Source of the DNA: Nocardioidaceae bacterium
GTDB lineage: Bacteria; Actinomycetota; Actinomycetes; Propionibacteriales; Nocardioidaceae
Direction: 5' to 3'
Assembly: GCA_017744365.1 (NCBI GenBank)
Contig: JAGIBL010000001.1
Location: forward strand, 707,416-771,415
DNA length: 64,000 bases
This document shows positions 28,197 to 35,816 of the stretch, one piece after another. The notes under the pieces were generated by a model. The model had not been told where the DNA came from and ran no database searches. It was given only the letters and a program-made list of their open reading frames with translations. Positions within the stretch are counted from its first letter, which is position 1. The number at the start of each line of letters is the position of its first letter. Made by a program: the position numbers and the translations under genes.

Positions 28197-28936
28197 GGCT
28201 CGGCCTGGACGGCCGGGTCGCGATCGTCACCGGGGCCGGCAGTGGCATCGGCGCGAGCGTGGCGCGGGCGCTGGCCCTGGAGGGAAGCGCGATCGTCGCC
28301 GCCGACCTGCACGAGGACGGAATCGAGCCGCCGGCCGACTGCGCCGGCCGCTGGCTTGCGGTGCCCGGTGACGTGGCCACCCCCTCGGGGGCGGAACGGG
28401 TTGTGGACATCGCGGTCGAGACGTTCGGACGGGTCGATGTGCTGGTCGCCTGCGCCGGCGTCTACGAGACCGGCACGCTCGAGGACGTCGACGAGAAGGT
28501 CTGGGACCGGGTCCACGACGTCAACCTGCGCGGCTCCTACCTGTGCGCCCGCGCCGCGATAGCGGAGATGGCCAAGCGCGGCTACGGGCGGGTCATCCTG
28601 TTCAGCTCGATCGCCGCGCAGACGGGCGGCGGCGTGGCCGCCGGTCCGGCGTACGTCGCCGCGAAGGCCGGCATCATCGGCCTGACCCGGTCGCTGGCCC
28701 AGAAGGCCGGCCCGCTCGGGATCACCGTCAACTGCGTCGCCCCGGGGGTCATCGACACCCCGATGACCGAGGTGATGGGACCCGAGGTGAAGCAGGACGT
28801 GGTCAGCAAGGTGCCGATGCGCCGCACCGGCAGCCCGGACGACGTCGCGTTCGTGGTGGCGATGCTCGCCTCCGAACCGGCTGGCTACCTATCCGGGACG
28901 CACCTGGACGTCAATGGCGGCCTTCATATGACTTGA
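28193..28936 (+). CDS. SDR family oxidoreductase (FabG-like)
   Basis: A 247-residue classical SDR: TGAGSGIGASVARALALEGSAIV, ACAGVYETG, Ser in LFSSIAAQTG, Tyr/Lys in YVAAKAGII and the terminal VNGGLHMT. It resembles 2-keto-3-deoxy-L-fuconate and 3-oxoacyl reductase-like enzymes. It is the last gene of the fucosidase operon, overlapping the lactonase by ATGA. Its stop lies 6 bp before the next GGATCC site. Confidence 0.82.
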   Translation: MRLGLDGRVAIVTGAGSGIGASVARALALEGSAIVAADLHEDGIEPPADCAGRWLAVPGDVATPSGAERVVDIAVETFGRVDVLVACAGVYETGTLEDVDEKVWDRVHDVNLRGSYLCARAAIAEMAKRGYGRVILFSSIAAQTGGGVAAGPAYVAAKAGIIGLTRSLAQKAGPLGITVNCVAPGVIDTPMTEVMGPEVKQDVVSKVPMRRTGSPDDVAFVVAMLASEPAGYLSGTHLDVNGGLHMT

Positions 28937-28942
28937 TCCGGT

Positions 28943-29039
28943 ATCGGATCCAAACAACCCAAGAATCGCGGGAACTCCTGGGAAATCTTTGCCGAAATTC
29001 CGAGAGGCATTGACAGATGGGATCCAATCGACGAATAGT
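28943..29039 (+). promoter_or_regulatory. control region of the ABC importer operon: two GGATCC palindromes and promoter
   Basis: Sites ATCGGATCCAAA (28943-28954) and ATGGGATCCAAT (29017-29028) are 74 bp apart. A consensus -35 TTGACA (29010-29015) directly precedes the second site, which fills the promoter spacer; AATAGT (29034-29039) is a possible -10. GGAAATCTT at 28981 repeats the box found before the fucosidase promoter. Confidence 0.7.
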
Positions 29040-29101
29040 CGAGAGGGGCCGACCCGCATCACAACAGCCAGCTCGGTGGCGTCACCCCGAAAGGAAATCT
29101 G

Positions 29102-30091
29102 ATGAGGAAGCTCAACTCACGCCGGCTCAAGGTGGGAGCCACGCTGCTCCTGGTCGCCTCGCTCGGCCTGGCCGGCTGCAGCTCGGACGACGGCGGGTCG
29201 GCCGGCGGCGGCGCCCCGAAGGCGAACGGCAAGCGGCTGACGATCGGCGTCTCGCTGATCAGCCAGCAGATCCCGATCCTCGCGAAGATCACCCAGGACT
29301 TCAAAGCCCTCGGCGACCGCTACGGATACGACGTGATCATCACCGACCCGAACAACGACGCCGCGAAGCAGATCCGCCAGGTGCGCGCGCTGATCGAGCG
29401 CAAGGTCGATGCGATCGTGACTGGCGCGGTGAACCCGGAGTCCTTCGAGCCGGTGCTCGACGAGGCGGTCGCAGCCGGGATCCCGACGGTGCTGGTGGGC
29501 ATCCCGCCGCTGGAGCAGCGCCGTGGCCTGGTGACGGTGGACTTCAACTGGTACGACTACGGCTACGCGGTCGGCAAGGCCTTCGCCCAGTGCATGAACG
29601 AGCGCCAGAGCGGCAAGGGCCAGGTCGGCCTGATCACGACCACCGCCGTCAGCGGCCCGGTGGTCGCGGACCGGATGAAGGGCGAGCGGGACGCGATCAA
29701 GGCGCTGGCCCCGGGCGTCGACATCGTCGCCGAGGCGGACGGCAAGAGCGACCGAGTCAAGGCGGTCCAGGGCGCTCGCACGATGCTGCGCGCCCACGGC
29801 GACATCGTCGGCTTCACCGGCATCGGCGACTCCGAGGTGATGGGCGCGATGCAGGCGTTCCGCGAGGCCGGCAAGGACCCGAAGAATGGCTGCTTCGTCG
29901 GCCTGGACGGCAGTGAGGAAGGCATCAAGGCGCTCAAGGACGGCACCCTGTATGCCGAGTTCGACCCGCAGTACTCGAACTGGATGGGTGCCGCCGCGGT
30001 GATCCTGCCGGAGATGGTGCGGGACAAGAAGTCCGCGTTCTGGAGCAGCAAGACCGTGTTGTTCACCCCGGCCCAGGCGACCGCCGAATGA
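29102..30091 (+). CDS. sugar ABC transporter substrate-binding lipoprotein (RbsB-like)
   Basis: A 329-residue periplasmic-binding protein of type I. The signal ends in the lipobox LAGC with a Gly/Ser spacer after it. The fold shows TIGVSLISQQIPILAKITQDF, DPNNDAAKQIRQVRALIERKVDAIVTGAVNP and a hinge FTGIGDSEVMGAMQAF, all typical of ribose/autoinducer-2/galactose-type binding proteins. It opens the importer operon, which is followed by permease and ATPase. The ligand should be the product of the secreted beta-helix protein encoded at 33634. Confidence 0.88.
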   Translation: MRKLNSRRLKVGATLLLVASLGLAGCSSDDGGSAGGGAPKANGKRLTIGVSLISQQIPILAKITQDFKALGDRYGYDVIITDPNNDAAKQIRQVRALIERKVDAIVTGAVNPESFEPVLDEAVAAGIPTVLVGIPPLEQRRGLVTVDFNWYDYGYAVGKAFAQCMNERQSGKGQVGLITTTAVSGPVVADRMKGERDAIKALAPGVDIVAEADGKSDRVKAVQGARTMLRAHGDIVGFTGIGDSEVMGAMQAFREAGKDPKNGCFVGLDGSEEGIKALKDGTLYAEFDPQYSNWMGAAAVILPEMVRDKKSAFWSSKTVLFTPAQATAE

Positions 30092-31134
30092 GCGCGTTCA
30101 CCCTGCCCGACCGGTCGCCGTCCGCGGCGACCGGCTCGGGGACGCCGGGATCCACCGTCCAGCGCGAAGGCACCGGCATGCTGGTGCTCCGCGACCTGGC
30201 CATCGTGCTGGTGCTCGCGGTCACCATCGCGGTCTTCGTCGCCTGGTACGGCTGGGACTTCCTCAGCGCGGGCAACCTCGCCGACATCGCCGACTCTGCG
30301 TCGCTGACCGCGATCTTCGCCGTCGGCGAGGCGGTGGTGGTGATGGCCGGGCGCATCGACCTGTCCATCGCTCCGCTCGCCGCCGCGTCCGGCATCGTGG
30401 CCGCCAAGCTGCTCGAGGCCGGTGTGCCCAGCGTGCCCGCGCTGCTGCTCACGCTCGGGTTCGGCGCCGTGCTCGGCACGGTCAACGGGCTGCTCGTCAC
30501 CAAGGCCGGGATCTCTCCGCTCGTCGCCACGCTGGCGACACTGAGTACCTACAGCGGGCTGGCGTTCATCCTCGCGGACGGCAACCAGATCTTCGGGGTC
30601 GACGGCTTCGCGTGGCTCGGCCAGCACCGGTTCGGCGGCACCCTGACCGCGCCCACCGTGGTGATGGTCGTCGTGGTCGTGGTGACCGCGGTGTTCGTCC
30701 GTTCCACCGCGTGGGGCCTGCGGCTGCTCGCGGTCGGTGGCAACGAGGAGGCGGCCCGTCGCTGCGGGATCCGCACCGACGCCTACACCGTCGGCGCGTT
30801 CGTCTTCTCCGGCTGCACCGCGGCGCTGGCCGGCTGCATCATGCTCGGCTTCCTCACGACCGCGGAGCCGACAGCCGCCAGCACCGCGGTCTTCGACGCC
30901 ATCACCGCGGTCGCTCTCGGCGGCGTGGTGCTCTCCGGCGGCCAGGGCAACATCCTGCGGGTGCTCGCCGGAGCCCTGGTGCTCGGCGTGATCTCGACGG
31001 GGTTGCTGCTCAACGGCGTCGCGCCGTACTACGCCCTGGTCGTCACCGGCTGCTTGCTGGTGCTGGCGATCCTGCTGGAGAACTTGCTGACCGGCGCCGT
31101 GGAGCGCCGCCTGGAGAAGGGAGCGCGCGCATGA
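30088..31134 (+). CDS. sugar ABC transporter permease (RbsC-like)
   Basis: A 348-residue membrane protein with about ten hydrophobic segments after a 35-residue polar N-terminus. The EAVVVMAGRIDLSIAPLAA motif and GGNEEAARRCGIRTDAYTVGAFVFSG match BPD_transp_2 (RbsC/XylH) permeases. The ATALGGVVLSGGQGNIL-type helix is near the C-terminus. It overlaps the binding-protein stop by ATGA and the ATPase start likewise. It most likely forms a homodimer. Confidence 0.9.
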   Translation: MSAFTLPDRSPSAATGSGTPGSTVQREGTGMLVLRDLAIVLVLAVTIAVFVAWYGWDFLSAGNLADIADSASLTAIFAVGEAVVVMAGRIDLSIAPLAAASGIVAAKLLEAGVPSVPALLLTLGFGAVLGTVNGLLVTKAGISPLVATLATLSTYSGLAFILADGNQIFGVDGFAWLGQHRFGGTLTAPTVVMVVVVVVTAVFVRSTAWGLRLLAVGGNEEAARRCGIRTDAYTVGAFVFSGCTAALAGCIMLGFLTTAEPTAASTAVFDAITAVALGGVVLSGGQGNILRVLAGALVLGVISTGLLLNGVAPYYALVVTGCLLVLAILLENLLTGAVERRLEKGARA

Positions 31135-31907
31135 GCGCACCACTGCTCAGGTTGGACGGCGTCGCCAAGCGGTACGGCGGCCTGCAGGCGCTCGACGGGA
31201 TCTCCTTCGAGGCCACCGGGGGCGAGGTGATCGCGCTGCTCGGCGACAACGGCGCCGGCAAGTCCACGCTGATGAAGGTCCTCGCCGGTGCCGAGAGCGC
31301 CGACGAGGGCACGATCAGCGTCCGAGGCGAGGCGCGCGACATCCGCTCGCCGCGGCAGGCCGAGCAGCTCGGCATCGAGATGGTCTACCAGGACCTGGCC
31401 CTGGTCGGGACCCTGGACGCCGCCGAGAACCTGCACCTGGGCCGGGAGCCGCGGCGGCGTGGGCTCGCCGGCCGGCTCGGGTTCATCGACCGAGCGTCGA
31501 TGCGCCGGGAGACGGTGGAGCAGATGCAGCGGCTCGGGGTCACCCGGCTGTCCCTGCGGCGCACCGTGACCATGCTGTCCGGCGGACAGCGTCAGGCGAT
31601 CGCGATCGCCCGGGCGACCAGCCGAGGCAGCGGCAGTGACGCCGACCGGATCCTGCTGCTCGACGAGCCGACCGCCGCGCTCGGCGTCGGCCAGCAGCGC
31701 CGGGTCCAAGAGCTGATCACCCGGCTGCGCGAGCGCGGCATGCTGGTCATCGTCATCTCGCACGACCTGGCCGCCTGCTTCGAGGTGGCCGATCGTCTGG
31801 TGGTCCTGCGACAGGGACGCAAGGTCGCCGACGTACGGACCGAGGAGACCAGCACTCAGGAGGTGGTCGGCTGGATCACCGGCGCCGCCGAGGTGGGGGC
31901 CCGATGA
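31131..31907 (+). CDS. sugar ABC transporter ATP-binding protein (single cassette)
   Basis: A 258-residue ATPase with Walker A GDNGAGKST, Q-loop VYQDLAL, signature LSGGQRQAI, Walker B RILLLDEPT and H-loop His in VIVISHDLA. Unlike RbsA it has one nucleotide-binding domain, so it must dimerise, like FrcA of fructose importers. It overlaps both neighbours by ATGA. Energises import through the permease at 30088. Confidence 0.9.
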   Translation: MSAPLLRLDGVAKRYGGLQALDGISFEATGGEVIALLGDNGAGKSTLMKVLAGAESADEGTISVRGEARDIRSPRQAEQLGIEMVYQDLALVGTLDAAENLHLGREPRRRGLAGRLGFIDRASMRRETVEQMQRLGVTRLSLRRTVTMLSGGQRQAIAIARATSRGSGSDADRILLLDEPTAALGVGQQRRVQELITRLRERGMLVIVISHDLAACFEVADRLVVLRQGRKVADVRTEETSTQEVVGWITGAAEVGAR

Positions 31908-32686
31908 GCACCTTCGCCGGCCGGTCCGCGATCGTCACGGGTGCCGGTCGCGGGATCGGCGCCGCAGTCGCGCGGATGCTTGCCGCCCGCGGCGCCCAGG
32001 TCGGCCTGGTGGACCTGGACACCGCCAACCTGGAGAACGTCCGGGCGAGCATCGAGGACAGCGGCGGTACCGCGCTGGCGGCGACCGCCGACCTCACCGT
32101 CGAGGACCAGGTCCGCGACGCGATCGACCGGCTGGCCGGCGGGCTTGGTGGACTGGACGCGCTGGCCTCGTTCGCCGGCGTTGTCGGCTACGCCGCGATC
32201 CCGGATACCGTGGCGGCCGACTGGAACCGGATCATGGACACCAACGCACGCGGTGCGTTCCTGTGCGCCAAGCACGCGATTCCGCACCTGCGAGTCCGCG
32301 GGGGCGGCTCGATCGTGCTCACCTCCTCGATCATGGCGTTCGCCTCCGAGAAGGCCGCCGGGGTCTACTCCGCCTCCAAGGCGGCCGTGGTGGCGCTGAC
32401 CAACGCGCTCGCGCTCGACCACGCCGAGGAGGACATCCGGGTCAACGCCCTGGTGCCCGGGGTGATCCGCACCGAGCTCCTCACCGATGCCGCGCTGGCG
32501 TTGGCCGAACCGGGCCAGGACCCGGCCGAGCTCGTCGAGTCGTGGGGCGCCCGGCAGCCGATCGGCCGCAGCATCGACCCGGACGAGGTGGCCGAGGTCG
32601 CGCTGTTCCTGCTGTCCGGCGCCGCCAGTGCGGTGACCGGTTCGTGCTACCGCGTCGACGGTGGCCTGTTGAGCCGTCTCGGTTAG
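31904..32686 (+). CDS. SDR family oxidoreductase
   Basis: A 260-residue classical SDR: TGAGRGIGAAVARMLAARGAQVGLVDLD, FAGVVGYAAIP at the NNAG position (SFAG instead), Ser in LTSSIMAFAS, Tyr/Lys in YSASKAAVV and terminal DGGLLSRLG. The ATG overlaps the ATPase stop, so sugar import and oxidation are co-translated. The change of NNAG to SFAG is mild. Substrate unknown; a sugar or inositol-type polyol is likely. Confidence 0.8.
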   Translation: MSTFAGRSAIVTGAGRGIGAAVARMLAARGAQVGLVDLDTANLENVRASIEDSGGTALAATADLTVEDQVRDAIDRLAGGLGGLDALASFAGVVGYAAIPDTVAADWNRIMDTNARGAFLCAKHAIPHLRVRGGGSIVLTSSIMAFASEKAAGVYSASKAAVVALTNALALDHAEEDIRVNALVPGVIRTELLTDAALALAEPGQDPAELVESWGARQPIGRSIDPDEVAEVALFLLSGAASAVTGSCYRVDGGLLSRLG

Positions 32687-32725
32687 GCGGTTGACTGTGA
32701 TGTCCGAGGAGAAGGAGAAGGACCC

Positions 32726-33571
32726 ATGAAGCTCGCGTGCTCCGACTACACGTTTCCCCTGCTGACGCCCGAGGAGGCCTGCACGCTGATCGCGAGCCTC
32801 GGCTTCGAGGGCGTCAACGTGGGGGTCTGGGGCTCGATCACCCAGCTGCGTGCCGACGACGCCGCCGCCGACCCGGCCGGGACCGGGCGCGCGGTGGCGT
32901 CGTTGCTGCGCGGCCACGGTCTGGTCCCCGCCGACGTCTTCCTGATCGCAAACCCGGACTACTCCGTGCTCGCGGTCAACCACCCTGATGCCGGCGAGCG
33001 GCAGCGCTCCCGGGACCTGTTCGGCCGCTGGCTGGAGCTGGCCGCCGAAGCAGGTGCCGAGGGGCTCACCGTGCTGCCGGGGCTCGACTTCGACGGCGTC
33101 CCGCACGAGGAGTCACTGGGCCGTGCGGCCGAGGAGCTCGCCCACCGGGTCGAGGCCGGCGCGGCCGCCGGCCTGGCGGTCTCGGTCGAGCCGCACATCG
33201 GCTCGGTGGTGGCCTCCCCGAAGGACACGATCCGGCTGCTCGAGCTCACCCCCGGGCTGCGGCTGACCCTGGACCACTCGCACTTCGCGATGCAGGGCTA
33301 CGGCGTGGCCGAGCTCGACCCGGTGCTGGATCGGACCCGGCACCTGCATGCGCGGGGCGCCCGCGCCGAGCGCCTGCAAGTGGGCATGAAGGAGAACGTC
33401 ATCGACTACGAGCACGTGGTCGGCGGGCTCCGGGACGCCGGCTTCGACGGCTTCCTGATCACGGAGTACCTGTGGATCGACCAGGGCCGGTGCGACGAGT
33501 GCGACACGCTCTCGGAGACCATCCTGATGCGGGACCGGCTGCGCGTCGCTCTCGAGGCACACCCTTCGTAG
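32726..33571 (+). CDS. sugar phosphate isomerase/epimerase (AP-endonuclease-2-like TIM barrel)
   Basis: A 281-residue xylose-isomerase-like TIM barrel. Probable metal ligands lie in VSVEPHIGSV (Glu, His), LTLDHSHFAMQ (Asp, His), HLHARGA and the late FLITEYLW (Glu). Families of this fold include hydroxypyruvate isomerase, inosose dehydratase and C-/3-keto-glycoside-processing enzymes. GAGAAGGAGAAGG precedes the ATG. It is last in the importer operon and is followed by a strong terminator. An epimerase or 3-keto-sugar role would suit the SDR-rich surroundings; this is inference. Confidence 0.75.
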   Translation: MKLACSDYTFPLLTPEEACTLIASLGFEGVNVGVWGSITQLRADDAAADPAGTGRAVASLLRGHGLVPADVFLIANPDYSVLAVNHPDAGERQRSRDLFGRWLELAAEAGAEGLTVLPGLDFDGVPHEESLGRAAEELAHRVEAGAAAGLAVSVEPHIGSVVASPKDTIRLLELTPGLRLTLDHSHFAMQGYGVAELDPVLDRTRHLHARGARAERLQVGMKENVIDYEHVVGGLRDAGFDGFLITEYLWIDQGRCDECDTLSETILMRDRLRVALEAHPS

Positions 33572-33583
33572 AACACCGCACAG

Positions 33584-33618
33584 AACGAGGGCCGCTCCCA
33601 GTGGGAGCGGCCCTCGTT
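33584..33618. terminator. strong hairpin terminator between convergent operons
   Basis: Two 16-nt arms (33584-33599 and 33603-33618) are perfect reverse complements around a 3-nt loop. The stem is very G+C-rich and ends in AACGAGG/CCTCGTT, followed by TCTTCCC. It lies 13 bp after the isomerase stop and 16 bp before the end of the convergent beta-helix gene, so it can serve both strands. Confidence 0.9.
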
Positions 33619-33633
33619 CTTCCCTACGGTGGG

Positions 33634-35619
33634 CTACCCGAGCAGGTCCCGGTACGCCGGCTCCAGGCCGGCCTCGCGGACGATCGCCGCGCAGCGCGGG
33701 TTCGCCTGACAGGCGGCCTCGAACTGGGTGTCGTCGGCCGGGAGCTGGGTGTTGTTCGCGGTGGTCACGTCTTCGACGGGTCCGCACCAGAACACCGGCC
33801 CGCTGTCGGCCCAGAAGTTGCCCTCGAACCGCAGGTGCGTGATCTGCGCGCCGAGCGAGGCGAACGAGCAGCCACCGGTGGACCCGAAGGAGAAGTCGTA
33901 GACGACGTTGTCGGTGAGCTTGATCCAGCTCGAGCCCCAGTCGGTGTAGAGCGCCCAGTACGGCTGCTGCATGTCGTGAATGACGTTGCCGGAGATCTCC
34001 GCCGCGTCGTCCCACGAGGTGCCCTGGTGGAAGGTGGTGTAGATGCCACCGCTGTCGTAGAGCACGTTCATGTAGTCGAAGACGAGGTTGCCGAGGATCC
34101 GCGCCCCGCTGTTGTGCGGCTTGGCCGGGTCGACCGGGCCGTTCGCGCGCACGTTCTGGTTGTGCGCCTGGCCGACGACGATGCCGGCCGAGGGCAGGTC
34201 GTTGACCTGGTTGTGCGCGATGGTGAGCCGGGTGGTGCGGACCCCGAAGATGCCGGTCGAGCCCTGGTACTCCACGCCGATCCGGTGCACCCAGTTGTCC
34301 GACACCAGGTCGTCCTCGGTCACCGCGCCGGCGGTCTCCGGGCGGTCGTCGCCGACGATCACGCCGCCGCCGGAGATGTCGGTGAGCTCGTTGCCGCGGA
34401 CCACCGAGTCCGAGCCGACCAGCTCCAGGCCGGTGGCGCCGAGACGCCGGAACCGGTTGCGCTCGACGGTGACGTCCTCGACTCGGCGGAAGAGCACGTT
34501 GCCCGGCATGTTCTGCGCCTTCGCGCTCATGCTCACCGCGAGCTGGGTGCCGTCGCCGTTCTCGAAGAACCCGCCGAGGTAGTGCACGAAACCCTCGTCG
34601 GTGCTGGGCTGCAGCCAGGTCCCCTCGGCGAAGGTGAGCCCGCGGAAGGTGACGTCGTGCAGCGGTGCGGTGTCGGTGCCCTGGGCGTCGACGATCCGCT
34701 CCAGCGAGGCCGCGACGACGGTGCTGCGGTTGACCTGCTCACCGGGACGCGGCCGGTAGTGCAGCACGTGCTGGCCGGGCACCGAGCGGTCCAGGTAGAA
34801 CGTGCCCGGCTGAGTCAGGAAGCTCAGGTCGTTCTCGATCGTGGCCGGGGTGACCCCGGTCCCGGGGAACCCGTTGGCACCGAAGATCGCCACCAGCCTG
34901 CGGAAGCAGGGCTGCTTCATGGTGATCTTCGCGCCGCCGCCCACGGGGCTCACCGAGGCCACCCCGCAGCGCGGCTCGGCCCAGGTGAAGGCACCGGTGA
35001 AGACCAGCTCCACGTCCTGCGGCCGCTGCCAGCCCAGGGGAGCGGTGCTGCTCGTGGTGAACCCGTCCGGGGTCCGAGTCAGGTCCGGCAGTGTGCCGCC
35101 GATGCTGGCCCGGCGGGCGCGCACCCCGTCGACGTACAGCTGCCTGGTCTCCAGGTCGCCGGCGTCCGCCGTCCAGGAGCCGTCGCCGGCCGCGGTCCAC
35201 CCGGTGATGTCGCGGCCTCCGCTGAGGACCACGTCGTCCTCTTGGCTGGTGCCGTACCGGTACGGCTGCCAGACCACCCGGTGCCCGTTCTCGCCGGAGT
35301 CGCCGAGGTTCTCGCGCAGGGTCAGCGGCTGGGTCAGCCGGTAGGTGCCAGCGTGCAGGTCCACGACGACGTCGCCGCGCATGCGCGCTGTCAGCGAGCG
35401 GACGTCCTGCTGCGCCCGCTGCACGGTGCGGAACGGCCGTCCTCGAGTGCCCGGGTCTCCGTCGTCACCCCAGGGAGCAACGTGCAGGTGGGTCTCCTGA
35501 GGAGTCCGGTCCGGGCTCGCGGCGGCGGGTGCCTGGGCACCGGCCACCAGCCCGGTGACGGCCAGCAGGACCGTGCCGGTGAGACGGGCGGGTGGTCGTT
35601 TCCTTGTTCTCGTGGTCAT
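33634..35619 (-). CDS. secreted right-handed beta-helix protein, GH141-like
   Basis: A 661-residue exported protein. The basic start (TTRTRKRPPARL), hydrophobic core and AGAQAPAAA form a signal peptide cleaved near residue 32. The mature N-terminus HLHVAPWGDDGDPGTRGRPFRTVQRAQ is the entry strand common to right-handed beta-helix glycosidases and lyases. Many short Asn/Gly-turn repeats follow (VERNRFRRLGATGLELVGSDSVVRGNELTDISGGGVIVGDD). GH141, which includes alpha-L-fucosidase and xylanase members, has this layout. The ATG at 35619 has AAAGG upstream. With GGATCC sites before it, it is the extracellular arm of the same regulon. Confidence 0.75.
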   Translation of the reverse strand: MTTRTRKRPPARLTGTVLLAVTGLVAGAQAPAAASPDRTPQETHLHVAPWGDDGDPGTRGRPFRTVQRAQQDVRSLTARMRGDVVVDLHAGTYRLTQPLTLRENLGDSGENGHRVVWQPYRYGTSQEDDVVLSGGRDITGWTAAGDGSWTADAGDLETRQLYVDGVRARRASIGGTLPDLTRTPDGFTTSSTAPLGWQRPQDVELVFTGAFTWAEPRCGVASVSPVGGGAKITMKQPCFRRLVAIFGANGFPGTGVTPATIENDLSFLTQPGTFYLDRSVPGQHVLHYRPRPGEQVNRSTVVAASLERIVDAQGTDTAPLHDVTFRGLTFAEGTWLQPSTDEGFVHYLGGFFENGDGTQLAVSMSAKAQNMPGNVLFRRVEDVTVERNRFRRLGATGLELVGSDSVVRGNELTDISGGGVIVGDDRPETAGAVTEDDLVSDNWVHRIGVEYQGSTGIFGVRTTRLTIAHNQVNDLPSAGIVVGQAHNQNVRANGPVDPAKPHNSGARILGNLVFDYMNVLYDSGGIYTTFHQGTSWDDAAEISGNVIHDMQQPYWALYTDWGSSWIKLTDNVVYDFSFGSTGGCSFASLGAQITHLRFEGNFWADSGPVFWCGPVEDVTTANNTQLPADDTQFEAACQANPRCAAIVREAGLEPAYRDLLG

Positions 35620-35701
35620 CGATCGACGCCTTTGCTCGGGGCGCCCGGATCGGCGCCGTCGCGCACCGACGCTAATCGCAGACAATGGCCGGGTCTACAG
35701 T

Positions 35702-35786
35702 TTTGGATCCTAAATCTTTCACAGCGACGAAATACATGCGAATTCTGCCACCATTGCGGACGGAATGGATCCGATTGTGGTCAAGT
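35702..35786 (-). promoter_or_regulatory. control region of the beta-helix gene: two GGATCC palindromes and -35
   Basis: Sites TTTGGATCCTAA (35702-35713) and AATGGATCCGAT (35764-35775) are 62 bp apart. On the minus strand a -35-like TTGACC lies just upstream of the outer site. This is the same order, -35 then operator, as in the other promoters of the island. The rest of the 197-bp gap (35620-35816) shows nothing else. Confidence 0.6.
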
Positions 35787-35816
35787 TGGTCCACTCCCTC
35801 CTCGGCCCGCTCGACC

